Shown here piece after piece: positions 8,933-17,211 of a DNA stretch of 64,000 nucleotides. Both the position numbers and the translations under genes were made by a program. The stretch spans positions 265,174 to 329,173 of the forward strand of contig NZ_PJAR01000024.1 in the NCBI RefSeq assembly GCF_002836745.1, read 5' to 3'. The stretch comes from Glaciecola sp. 33A (GTDB lineage: Bacteria > Pseudomonadota > Gammaproteobacteria > Enterobacterales > Alteromonadaceae). Each line of letters opens with the position of its first letter. Within the stretch, counting starts at the first letter, position 1. Below the pieces are notes generated by a model. That model made no database searches. It had not been told where the DNA came from and was given only the letters and a program-made list of their open reading frames with translations.

Positions 8933-10213
8933 CTATGCTGTGAATTTTATCGGCAATTTTTTGATACCGAGAATAAAATTGGAACGCAGGTAATTGTGTG
9001 GTCCTGTCTGTTCTACTTTACTGACACGTTTGGCAATCTCTTCTAATATCACCCTCACTTCCAGCTTAGCTAAAAACATGCCCAAACAGACATGCGGACC
9101 GCCTTGGCCAAATGATAAATATCGATTCGGCTTTCTACTTAGATTAATTTTGTAAGGCTCGTCAAATACGTTTTCGTCGCGATTAGCAGACAGGAACCAC
9201 AAGATTAACTTGTCTCCTGTTTTAACTTTTTTGCCTTTATATTCGAAATCACTAGTTGCCGTCCTTCTAAAATGGGTTGTCGGCGATGCCCAGCGAATTA
9301 ACTCGTCGGTGGCACTAATGAAAAAGTCTTTATTACCTATATTATCTTTCAGTTCTTGCAGTAGGGATGGCTGATTAGCTAAGGCATGTATGCAAGCTGT
9401 AATACTGTATCTGGTGGTGTCATTGCCGGCAGCGATGGCTAAACAAAAGAAGTTTCTAAACTCACCTTCGGATATTACTTTGCCGTTATTGTCAGGTTTC
9501 AAAATAAGATTAATAACACCGACTTGCTCGCCATTTCGTTCACGTTCGATGAGTTTATTGGCATAATCAAATAGCTCCATAGCTGCGGGCGATCTGAATG
9601 GCAGCATTCGGTATTCCTCAGTATCGACTTTATCGAGCACAAAATCGGTGTAGTCAGGGTCGGTATTTGATATTAACGCATCGCCTTTTTGCACCAGCCA
9701 TTCATAGTCTTCTTCGGGGACGCCTAAAATTTTACCAAGCATCCTCATGGGCAATTGAGATGCAATTTGTTTGACTGCGTCAAACTCACCCAATTTAAGA
9801 GACTTCTCAATTAGTTCAACCGTGATGTCTCTAATTTCGTCTTCATATTTCGCAATTTGCATGTGGCCGAAGGCTTTATGCATGATGAGTCTTGTCTTTG
9901 TATGTTCTGGTGGATCTGTTTCTTGGAAGGTTTTTCTAGCTTCGTATTCTTCTTCAGTTTGATCTTCAATACGGATGCCTTTGCTTGACGTTAACAAGCT
10001 AAAATCTTTGTTTAAGGTTTGGATATCTTTGTGTTTAGTGACAGACCAAAATCCTCGGCCGTCAGCTTCTTCACACCAGCTTATGGATTCTTCATTACGT
10101 AAACGCTCGAAGGTTTTAAATGGCGCACCTTCGTTAAATGCATCATAAGACGACAAATCAACAGCGTCATTCGTTGACCCTGAAAATGGGTATTTCCAAT
10201 TCGTGTGTAACAT
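8933..10213 (-). CDS. Cytochrome P450 (class I, soluble)
   Basis: This 426-residue bacterial P450 has all hallmarks: the I-helix oxygen-activation motif AGNDTT (residues 262-267), the K-helix E304-x-x-R307, and the heme loop FGQGGPHVCLG with ligand C376. The heme loop with GPHVCLG resembles the CYP111/CYP125/CYP142 group of terpenoid or steroid hydroxylases, but family naming needs an alignment. No membrane anchor or fused reductase is present, so it needs external redox partners. A [2Fe-2S] ferredoxin and its FAD reductase are encoded ~10 kb away at 19534-21086. It sits between the glutamine-synthetase-like gene (24 bp upstream) and the aldehyde dehydrogenase. Confidence 0.95.
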   Translation of the reverse strand: MLHTNWKYPFSGSTNDAVDLSSYDAFNEGAPFKTFERLRNEESISWCEEADGRGFWSVTKHKDIQTLNKDFSLLTSSKGIRIEDQTEEEYEARKTFQETDPPEHTKTRLIMHKAFGHMQIAKYEDEIRDITVELIEKSLKLGEFDAVKQIASQLPMRMLGKILGVPEEDYEWLVQKGDALISNTDPDYTDFVLDKVDTEEYRMLPFRSPAAMELFDYANKLIERERNGEQVGVINLILKPDNNGKVISEGEFRNFFCLAIAAGNDTTRYSITACIHALANQPSLLQELKDNIGNKDFFISATDELIRWASPTTHFRRTATSDFEYKGKKVKTGDKLILWFLSANRDENVFDEPYKINLSRKPNRYLSFGQGGPHVCLGMFLAKLEVRVILEEIAKRVSKVEQTGPHNYLRSNFILGIKKLPIKFTA

Positions 10214-10237
10214 CTATAATTATCCTTTAAGTTGTGA

Positions 10238-11536
10238 CTAAATGTAGTGAGAATAGTAAGCCACTATTTGGTCTGTTGATTTACCATCGAGCTCAGCAAT
10301 TTCAGCTCTTTTTACTGCGCAGTAGTTTTCGATTAGCTCAATGCCTAATGCGCTGGCAAGCTTTTTGTCCGCTTCGAGCATTAAAATTGACTCGCCTAAC
10401 GAATCTCCAACATGGCGTGTTGTGCTTACCTTTTCAAAGCCGTCGTTTAGTTCTTCAGGAGGTAACTCATAGCTGTTTTCATAACCTAATAAGGCGGCTT
10501 GCAATACCGCAGCAACTGCAAAATATGGACTTGCTGAACCGTCTCCAACACGATGTTCAATTCTGGCACCGGTACCTGCTTCACTGGAAATTCGCACTGC
10601 TACGGCTCTATGATCATGTCCCCAATTAGCCCAATATCCACACATGTTGGCAGGTTTTAATCGTGCATATGAGTTAACGGTTGGCGCAATAACCGCACTG
10701 AGAGCTTCATGGTGTTGCAGTAATCCAGCGATACAGCCTTTGGTTAAATCCGAAAGGTTGTTCTTGGTTACGCCGTCGGCTAAGGCATTGTTTCCATTTT
10801 TGTCGGTAAAACTGATGTTGATATGCAGACCAGACCCACTTATTTCAGGGAACGGTTTGGCTAGAAAAGATAGTAAATATCCTTTTTTATACAGCACTTC
10901 TCGGGCTAAATTTTTAAATAAGAAAAAATTATCACAAGCGCTGAGGGCATCTGAGTAACGCAAGGTTAATTCAAATTGGGGAGAGTCAAATTCTGCATTT
11001 AACGATTCAATAGGGATATTGCATTTAGCCGCTTCATCCCAAATTAAATCCATTAATCCTTCGGGGTCATTGAAAATGCCAGTGCCGTATACACAGGCAC
11101 CTGGCGCATCATAGGGAACCAGTTTCGAGTTCTCTTTGCTGACCACATAAGCTTCGCCTTCCAAACCAATCATGGGGTTTAAACCGTGTTTTTGCCATGC
11201 TTTAATTGCTTTTTTTAATGCAGCTCGGCCACACAGCCCAAAAGGACGCTCATGCTCATATACATCAGCTAAAGCAATAACAGAGTTTGGCTCCCAGCTT
11301 GTGCGATAATCTTGGGGATCGAATTTCATACACACATCAGGCAAACCTTGGTCATAACCGCCATGTGGAGCTTCTACTATTTGCTTCGAATAAGTAACTG
11401 AATAAACACCTTTACACAGCATTGCTTCGCCTTTCGAGGCAAAGCTTCGAGGAAGATACTTTCCACGCGCCAAGTTAAGTTGGTCACAAAATAAAACCCT
11501 TATTTTTTGTTCTTTTGAATTATCATGTTTGCTCAT
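10238..11536 (-). CDS. Glutamine-synthetase-like gamma-glutamyl ligase
   Basis: This is a single-chain GS-family protein of ~432 residues, about the length of PuuA (gamma-glutamylputrescine synthetase) and of the aniline ligases AtdA1/TdnQ. It is not the housekeeping GlnA. Recognisable parts are the N-terminal RVLFCDQLNLARGKYLP, the glutamate/metal sites in EGEAYVV and NAEFDSPQFELT, SGSGLHINIS (the H-containing signature) and GTGARIEHRVGDGSASPY near the end. Start: ATG 11536 follows AGAGG by seven bases. An in-frame TTG at 11608 is overlapped by a GAGGAGG and looks unusable. It is first in a unit with P450 and ALDH, and close to a glutamine-amidotransferase-like gene. That pairing is typical of pathways that activate an amine as its gamma-glutamyl derivative. 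Confidence 0.85.
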   Translation of the reverse strand: MSKHDNSKEQKIRVLFCDQLNLARGKYLPRSFASKGEAMLCKGVYSVTYSKQIVEAPHGGYDQGLPDVCMKFDPQDYRTSWEPNSVIALADVYEHERPFGLCGRAALKKAIKAWQKHGLNPMIGLEGEAYVVSKENSKLVPYDAPGACVYGTGIFNDPEGLMDLIWDEAAKCNIPIESLNAEFDSPQFELTLRYSDALSACDNFFLFKNLAREVLYKKGYLLSFLAKPFPEISGSGLHINISFTDKNGNNALADGVTKNNLSDLTKGCIAGLLQHHEALSAVIAPTVNSYARLKPANMCGYWANWGHDHRAVAVRISSEAGTGARIEHRVGDGSASPYFAVAAVLQAALLGYENSYELPPEELNDGFEKVSTTRHVGDSLGESILMLEADKKLASALGIELIENYCAVKRAEIAELDGKSTDQIVAYYSHYI

Positions 11537-11682
11537 ACGGGGGCCTCTAATAATATTCACTGCTAAGTTATTTGTTTCTGACACGAATGTCTTAGCAATA
11601 GAGGACAACCTCCTCGTAAAGCATTCTCTTCTGCTAATTTATGAATATGATGTAATCCTTAGCAATTTTTAAAGAGTAAAAG

Positions 11683-12558
11683 ATGATGGGTGAAATCGTT
11701 GGTGCTGGACTTCTATCGCATGTCCCTACTATTATGTTGTCCAAGGAAATTAGGTATGAATTAAATGAAGGAAAAGAAATTTCCTTGATACCTGGTTTTG
11801 ATCGAATTAGAAAAGAGGTGCTTGATGTACTCAAGCCGGATGTCGTTATCGTGCTTGATACACATTGGGGTACGTTAGTAGAGTATGTGGTTACCTCACA
11901 CGCAAGACGGGCAGGAAAATACACATCAGAAGAATTACCTAGAGGCATGCATCAAGTTCCATACGACCTGAAAGGGGACCCTGATTTAGCTAACGCCATG
12001 GCTGAAGAAGTCAATAAAGAGGGCGTTCGATGCAGTGCTATTGATGACCCATATTTGCCCATACATTATCCAACTATTAATCTTGCGCACTACCTTGAGC
12101 AAGGTGAAGCGTGGATATCTGTTTCTTGCGCTATGACAGCGGGTGCTGACGAAAACTTAGCGGTCGGAAGAGGCATCGCTAACGCAATCGCTAAGTCAGG
12201 CAAAAAAGTGGTGATACTGGCCAGTGGTTCTATGAGTCATACTTTTTATCCGTTTAACGAGTTGCACTTACATGAATCAAGCGACCCAAAACATATCTTT
12301 AGTGATGGTGCTCGGGAAGCAGACTACGAGAGATTGGCATGGTTTAAACAAGGCGATCATGCGTCGGTAATCAATAACATGGATGACTACTATCAATACA
12401 AACCTGAAGGACGCTTTGCTCATTATCTTATGATGGTTGGCGCATTGGGCTCTGATAAATGCAAGGCCATAGGAAGGCAGTTTAGCGATTATGAGAACTC
12501 TGTTGGAACAAGTCAGGTGCACGTTTGGTTTGACCGCCCTGAAGAGGGCTGGTCATAA
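11683..12558 (+). CDS. Class III extradiol dioxygenase, HpaD-like (3,4-dihydroxyphenylacetate 2,3-dioxygenase type)
   Basis: This is a 291-residue LigB-superfamily ring-cleavage enzyme. H13 (GLLSHVPTIMLS) and H61 (IVLDTHW) are the expected iron ligands, and ASGSMSHTFYPFNELH carries the later conserved His. YTSEELPRGM, LASGSMSH and SQVHVWFDRP follow E. coli HpaD, which has YTSNELP, LASGSLSH and a GQV-x-x-x-F ending, so I place it with HpaD rather than with protocatechuate LigB. It would open a catechol ring next to the side chain. It is divergent from the GS-P450-ALDH unit (146 bp from the GS start), implying a shared control region. hpaF, hpaG, hpaH and hpaI were not seen in the window. Confidence 0.85.
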   Translation: MMGEIVGAGLLSHVPTIMLSKEIRYELNEGKEISLIPGFDRIRKEVLDVLKPDVVIVLDTHWGTLVEYVVTSHARRAGKYTSEELPRGMHQVPYDLKGDPDLANAMAEEVNKEGVRCSAIDDPYLPIHYPTINLAHYLEQGEAWISVSCAMTAGADENLAVGRGIANAIAKSGKKVVILASGSMSHTFYPFNELHLHESSDPKHIFSDGAREADYERLAWFKQGDHASVINNMDDYYQYKPEGRFAHYLMMVGALGSDKCKAIGRQFSDYENSVGTSQVHVWFDRPEEGWS

Positions 12559-12611
12559 AGACTGAGTTACTACTAGCGCCTTCTCTACCTGTATTTAAGT
12601 CGTCGTTGACA

Positions 12612-12656
12612 AAAACTCGATAAAGCGCTTTATGTCTTTATCGGGTTTTATTTTTT
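12612..12656 (+). terminator. Intrinsic terminator after the dioxygenase gene
   Basis: AAAACTCGATAAAG (12612-12625) pairs with CTTTATCGGGTTTT (12636-12649), a 14-bp stem with one G-U pair and a 10-base loop, followed by ATTTTTT. It is oriented for the dioxygenase gene and also lies just beyond the convergent amidotransferase gene. Confidence 0.85.
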
Positions 12657-12669
12657 ACGGCGATTTAAC

Positions 12670-13503
12670 TTACCCTATAGACTTAATATAATTCAACCAA
12701 TTGAGTATTTCTAGTCCCCTAATATTGCCATCGGTAAGGTCGGTATCTATACCAAGTAGCCAAGCCATCGCTTTATTATTAGGCTCCAGTTCCAATGCTT
12801 TCATCTGCTCAATTAAGCGCGCGTGTCCTTCATCGTTTTCAACAAATTTGTCATTTAACATATCGTCTTTGTAGAGTTCAAACAGCATTCGTAGTTGTGC
12901 AATATCAAATTCAGGATGATATTGCACGCCCCAGACTTCAGACTTCTCTACCGGAATAATCGCTCCTTGTATTTCACTATGTGCATTACTGCATAACAAG
13001 GTAGCATTTGCGGGCAATCTAGTGACCTCATCATAGTGAATGCAGGGAGCATCATAAAACCATGGCTTTTGCTGCATAAATGGGTGGGTTTGAGCGCAGG
13101 CCGTAAGGCTGATTTTTCTGGCAACACCCAGTTCCCGACCATTGCGGCAGGGTGCAACAGCGCCGCCTGACGCAATTGCGGCAATTTGCAGTCCCCAACA
13201 ACTTCCTAATATTGGTTTTCCTGTTTTGGCAAACTCAATTAATGCGTCAATTTGTTTGATAACCTCGGGTGTTTCGTCGAATGCGCGCAAGCTAGAACCA
13301 GAAATAACTAGCCCAGCATAATTCTCAAAACTTTCACCTTCTGGCAATACTTGACCTTCAGCAGCATTGACCACGTCAATACCAATATGCTTGTCAAAAC
13401 ATCTAATTGCATTTATGTAGACATCAGAGGCAGATATAACCCCGATTTTTTTCGCTTTTTGCTGAGTTTCGATGGTATTTCCTTCCATCATCAATATTTT
13501 CAC
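12670..13503 (-). CDS. Class I glutamine amidotransferase-like hydrolase
   Basis: This 277-residue protein has a GATase1 domain. The nucleophile elbow GSCWGLQ has C102, and H196 and E198 in YHPEFD complete the triad. It is the GMP-synthase-like type, not the PuuD/C26 type. Comparable free-standing proteins (AtdA2/TdnT) accompany the GS-like ligase in aniline degradation operons and are thought to hydrolyse or balance gamma-glutamyl amides. A C-terminal ~60-residue extension (LIEQMKALELEPNNKAMAWL region) follows the catalytic domain. It is 13 bp downstream of the AraC regulator gene on the same strand, so the two probably form one unit. Its substrate is inferred from context only. Confidence 0.82.
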   Translation of the reverse strand: MKILMMEGNTIETQQKAKKIGVISASDVYINAIRCFDKHIGIDVVNAAEGQVLPEGESFENYAGLVISGSSLRAFDETPEVIKQIDALIEFAKTGKPILGSCWGLQIAAIASGGAVAPCRNGRELGVARKISLTACAQTHPFMQQKPWFYDAPCIHYDEVTRLPANATLLCSNAHSEIQGAIIPVEKSEVWGVQYHPEFDIAQLRMLFELYKDDMLNDKFVENDEGHARLIEQMKALELEPNNKAMAWLLGIDTDLTDGNIRGLEILNWLNYIKSIG

Positions 13504-13516
13504 TTATTCAATCCCC

Positions 13517-14497
13517 TTAAATAGATGGCATTTCGCCGGTCATGATTCTTCTGTATGTGCGCGGGCTAACGCCAAACCATCTTAAAAACGCCCTCGAAAA
13601 TGTACTGTGTTCGGAATAACCCAGTTTTAACGCCATTTGCGCTAACGAAACACTTTTTGCCAAAGTAAGCTCGCATGAAGCTAGATTCATTCTGCAATCA
13701 TCAAGTAAGTTTTGGTAAGACTTGCCTTCAGCGGATAATTTTCTTCGCAGTGTGCGCGTCGACAAACAGAGTTCTTTGGCTACAAAGTCTTGGCTAATAT
13801 CAGTTTCAATTAAGCCCCTATATATTAAATATTTAGCTCTATCCATAAACGCCATACTGCGATTTTTTGACGAATAAATTTTTGACAACTCAGCAATTTC
13901 TGTTTGCGATGTTTCGCTGCTCTTAGATAATGCTCGAGACAGAAATTTAGCGGGAAAAATAATCTCATTTGCATTTGATGAGTAAGTTATTGGTGCATGT
14001 AAATATTGATGAAGCTCTGAATTCTTAGCCGTTTTTGGCGCTTCTATCCCAATCCTTACATGAGAAAATATATCGGGAGAGACAGATTTAAGGAAATTCG
14101 CGAATATACTCAAGGTATATAAGGCATCCTGTTCTCGCGGCCAAATTTGAGGATCGAGTATCTTGTAACTCAATCGCGCGATATCTTCATTTACCTCAAG
14201 CTTCATTAACGTAGCGTCTTGGATTAGTGGATAAAAACGACACAACCAATGCAGACCCATACCGAGTGTTCTAGATTGCATGGCAACTTTACCCAAAACA
14301 CCTCGTGATAGATAATTGCATGAGGTGCCGACTAACCAACCCAATTCAGGCTTGTTTGCTTTCGCTGCCGCTTCCTCCAGAGAATAAACAAATTTTGACA
14401 ATGGTAATTGCGATTCATTTTTAAATGTTTCTACGTTTTCTGGCATCCATACCTGCCAATCCTCAAGCACTGCTGATGTTATGAAGGGGGTAGTCAT
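13517..14497 (-). CDS. AraC-family regulator with N-terminal Arabinose_bd-type domain
   Basis: This is a 326-residue regulator. The C-terminal AraC/XylS DNA-binding region (SQDFVAKELCLSTRTLRRKL to YSEHSTFSRAFLRWFGVSPR) contains both helix-turn-helices. The long N-terminal domain matches the arrangement of the OruR/ArgR-like group (Arabinose_bd fold). The start ATG 14497 has AAAGG eight bases upstream. It leads the amidotransferase gene and is divergent from the MFS transporter gene (214 bp apart). Its likely targets are these two transcription units; the inducer may be the pathway substrate. Confidence 0.88.
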   Translation of the reverse strand: MTTPFITSAVLEDWQVWMPENVETFKNESQLPLSKFVYSLEEAAAKANKPELGWLVGTSCNYLSRGVLGKVAMQSRTLGMGLHWLCRFYPLIQDATLMKLEVNEDIARLSYKILDPQIWPREQDALYTLSIFANFLKSVSPDIFSHVRIGIEAPKTAKNSELHQYLHAPITYSSNANEIIFPAKFLSRALSKSSETSQTEIAELSKIYSSKNRSMAFMDRAKYLIYRGLIETDISQDFVAKELCLSTRTLRRKLSAEGKSYQNLLDDCRMNLASCELTLAKSVSLAQMALKLGYSEHSTFSRAFLRWFGVSPRTYRRIMTGEMPSI

Positions 14498-14711
14498 AAT
14501 TATTACCTTTTGTGCTTTTCAGGAGTTTTACTGATTTAGAACAAAATATAATGAAATTAAACGTAAAACATTTATCTATTGTTATCGATATGTTACCTAT
14601 AAGTATCAATCTGTGAGATTTGTGATCGTTTTGTTGCAAATAGTCCTAACATGCCAAGTTTTCTAATACTGAGTGTGACAACGTAATGCGAAAAGTTAAG
14701 GTGTTTGTCAT

Positions 14712-15878
14712 ATGCACAACGAAGTCGATTTTAATTCTCCCACTATTGTAAAAACCGGTGTGCTGCTGGGCACAATAGGGGTCTTATCGTTTATTGTTCA
14801 ACCAGGGCTTGTTCAAGGATTTGTGACCCAAATGGGATTATCCGAAGCAAGTGCTAATGCATTAGCGTTTGATGAGATGTTAGGGGTCGCTATTGCCACC
14901 TTTGTTACGTCATTTCTTAAATCCAAAATTAATTGGCGGCATATTCTTACCACTGCGCTTGCATTCGCTGTTTTGGGAAATTTTTTCTCTGTATTCGCAA
15001 TGTCATCTCTGGATTTCTTATCCGCAGCTCGCTTCATCACTGGATTGGGAGAAGGGGCAATCATCTCACTTAGTTTTACCATCATTGGCTTAACTAAACG
15101 GGTCGAACGAAATTTAGCCGCCTATCTTGTGTTATTGCTAACCTATGGTGCTTTTGGCTTGTGGATCATGCCACAAGCATTCAGCACAGTCGGTTTGGAA
15201 GGGATCTTTATTATATGGGGGAGCGTCACTGCATTATGTTTTTTTGTGGTCAAGCACATTCCCGCATCGTCAAATCAAGCAGTTAATCCTGAAACTAGTG
15301 CTATCAATATGCCGATGTCTACTAAATTGACTGCGCTGTTGGGTGTACTTTTGTTTAATTTGGCAATAGGCGTTGCTTGGGCCAATTTATTTTTAATAGG
15401 AATGGAAATAGAACCCAACGAACAAGCGATTGCTAACGCCTTACTAATATCTCAATTCTTCGCTATTTTAGGCGCTTTGATCCCCGTCTTCATGGAGAAA
15501 AAGTTGGGCCTGTTCAAGCCGATCCTGCTTACTATTTTTGGTAGTATTATCTCTATTTCATTATTGATGAATGATCCTACGCTGACCACGTTTATAATTG
15601 CGGTAAGTTGTTTCAACTTTTTATGGAACTTTGGACTTCCTTTTGTGTTGAGTGGTGTTGGTAATTTAGATAAAAACGGTCATATGATCAGTCTAGCTAT
15701 TGCCCTACAAATGACAGGCTTAGGTTTTGGACCTTTCTTTGCTGCCATTGTATTAGGCAATGAAGGCAGCTTTTACGACGTTCAAATACTCATTGTCTCC
15801 TTATACTTATGCTGCTGTGTACCATTGATGTTAGCCTTAAATACGCATCGAAAAAAGTTAAAAAAGGCGCTTGTATAG
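14712..15878 (+). CDS. MFS transporter
   Basis: This 388-residue integral membrane protein has about twelve hydrophobic segments, for example LLGTIGVLSFIVQPGLVQGF, AAYLVLLLTYGAFGLWIM and LGVLLFNLAIGVAWANLFLI. The MFS-like loop after segment 2 is FLKSKINWRHIL, and ITGLGEGAIISLSF fits segment 4. It is probably an importer or exporter of the compound handled by the surrounding genes. It lies between two AraC regulator genes, both of which could control it. The start at ATG 14712 is reasonable, with AAGG about nine bases upstream. Substrate class is not readable from sequence alone. Confidence 0.85.
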   Translation: MHNEVDFNSPTIVKTGVLLGTIGVLSFIVQPGLVQGFVTQMGLSEASANALAFDEMLGVAIATFVTSFLKSKINWRHILTTALAFAVLGNFFSVFAMSSLDFLSAARFITGLGEGAIISLSFTIIGLTKRVERNLAAYLVLLLTYGAFGLWIMPQAFSTVGLEGIFIIWGSVTALCFFVVKHIPASSNQAVNPETSAINMPMSTKLTALLGVLLFNLAIGVAWANLFLIGMEIEPNEQAIANALLISQFFAILGALIPVFMEKKLGLFKPILLTIFGSIISISLLMNDPTLTTFIIAVSCFNFLWNFGLPFVLSGVGNLDKNGHMISLAIALQMTGLGFGPFFAAIVLGNEGSFYDVQILIVSLYLCCCVPLMLALNTHRKKLKKALV

Positions 15879-16045
15879 AGTCGTTTTTGTGTTGTCAGGG
15901 GTGCGTGCCAATGCTGATTATGAACACCAATGTACGCCTTACCTTGCATCGTAGCAGGCGCAAAGTAGCGCTATCGTGGATGTCGATCAATTGCTAATAA
16001 TAGGGTATGGTCTATTAAATTCATCAGCTTAATTATCGAGTACAA

Positions 16046-17101
16046 ATGAGGGGTCGATTGTATCATCGCAGTGACGGACTTGAACCTCAAATATGGTCAA
16101 GCGTGCTGCGTAGTCTGCAATTTCACCTGGCTGAACATAATATTGATACTCCGCATTTGTTGCATGAATGCGGTATCGCTATTGATGATTTAGAGCATCC
16201 CCATGGACAAATCCCACTAAACCGATATCTGAACTTTTTAAACAAAGCCGCGAAAGAAGCTGATGATCCATTGATTGCTATTAAATTATCAAAGTCTATA
16301 GGGCCGGAACTATTGGGTGCGCTTGGTTTCTTATTTTTATCCTCAAGAACTTTATATGATGGGCTAGATGCGATATGTCAATATCAAAATCTATTCCAAG
16401 AATCAACTCAGCTATCGTTGGATAGAATGGGAAGTCACTATGTTCTGGGGTATCAAGTTTATGGCATGGGCAATATAGACACACGTCTCGATGTTGAATT
16501 CAGTATCGCCTATACCGCTCGCTTAATTCGCTTGTTCTCAAACAATCAAGTTAAATCAGTTAAAATGCTTTTTAGGCATTCGCCATCAGTGTCAGTTTCA
16601 CACTATCTTAGGTTAGCAGGGCTGCCATGTGAATTTAATCAAGCGGTTAACGGGGTTTCGATTAAGGCTGAGGATATCAGCTTTAAAGGCGCCAGATTTG
16701 ATCCTGACCTCACCCAGATTTTAACCGATTACTTGGATGCTGATTTAGCCTCGAAAAATCACGTAAACCGCTTTTCCGACCAAGTCAGAACCGCGATCAT
16801 GAGTGAGCAAGGTCAAGAAACAATTACCGCTAAGCTCATTGCACACAGACTAGGCGTTTCTATACCAACATTTTTTCGTAGATTAAAGCTAGAAAATGAG
16901 TCATTTAAGACAATGTTGGACAATGTGCATTATGAATTGGCATGTAAATATTTATCTGAAACACAGCTGAACATCTATCAAATAAGTCATTTGCTGGGTT
17001 TCTCATCGACACCAAGTTTTACTAGGGCCTTTAAAAAATGGACCAATGGAATCACTCCCAGCGCCTATTTAACTCAGCTTAAGAGAAACCAAGGCCTGTA
17101 G
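16046..17101 (+). CDS. AraC-family regulator (second of the cluster)
   Basis: This is a 351-residue regulator with the same build as the one at 13517: a ~230-residue N-terminal sensing domain (FHLAEHNIDTPHLLHECGIA, IPLNRYLNFLNKAA) and a C-terminal AraC domain (ITAKLIAHRLGVSIPTFFRR; LGFSSTPSFTRAFKKWTNGI). It is transcribed toward the TonB-dependent receptor gene and ends 110 bp before its start. This makes the receptor-ferredoxin-reductase-sulfatase unit its most likely target. The 167 bp upstream of it contain no other gene. The start codon is not strongly supported by a ribosome binding site. Confidence 0.87.
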   Translation: MRGRLYHRSDGLEPQIWSSVLRSLQFHLAEHNIDTPHLLHECGIAIDDLEHPHGQIPLNRYLNFLNKAAKEADDPLIAIKLSKSIGPELLGALGFLFLSSRTLYDGLDAICQYQNLFQESTQLSLDRMGSHYVLGYQVYGMGNIDTRLDVEFSIAYTARLIRLFSNNQVKSVKMLFRHSPSVSVSHYLRLAGLPCEFNQAVNGVSIKAEDISFKGARFDPDLTQILTDYLDADLASKNHVNRFSDQVRTAIMSEQGQETITAKLIAHRLGVSIPTFFRRLKLENESFKTMLDNVHYELACKYLSETQLNIYQISHLLGFSSTPSFTRAFKKWTNGITPSAYLTQLKRNQGL

Positions 17102-17211
17102 TTTTAGTTCCCCGCTTAAACACTTTGTCCTCATATGCTAAGTACAATCCTGTCAGAAGTGAGTATGTTGATCCTATTAACAAATACGTAACAGGGATTA
17201 AAGGCACTTAC

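Noticed and set aside
11537-11608. Longer GS-like protein from TTG 11608
   Set aside because: The GAGGAGG directly abuts the TTG, leaving no spacer, and the extra 24 residues are not family-like; ATG 11536 has a correctly spaced AGAGG.
12670-13503. Calling the amidotransferase-like gene puuD
   Set aside because: The nucleophile motif GSCWGLQ and HPEF fit the GMP-synthase-like class, not the C26 peptidase class of PuuD.
17125-17211. Upstream extension of the TonB receptor
   Set aside because: It would bury the signal peptide at residue ~30; ATG 17212 starts it properly.
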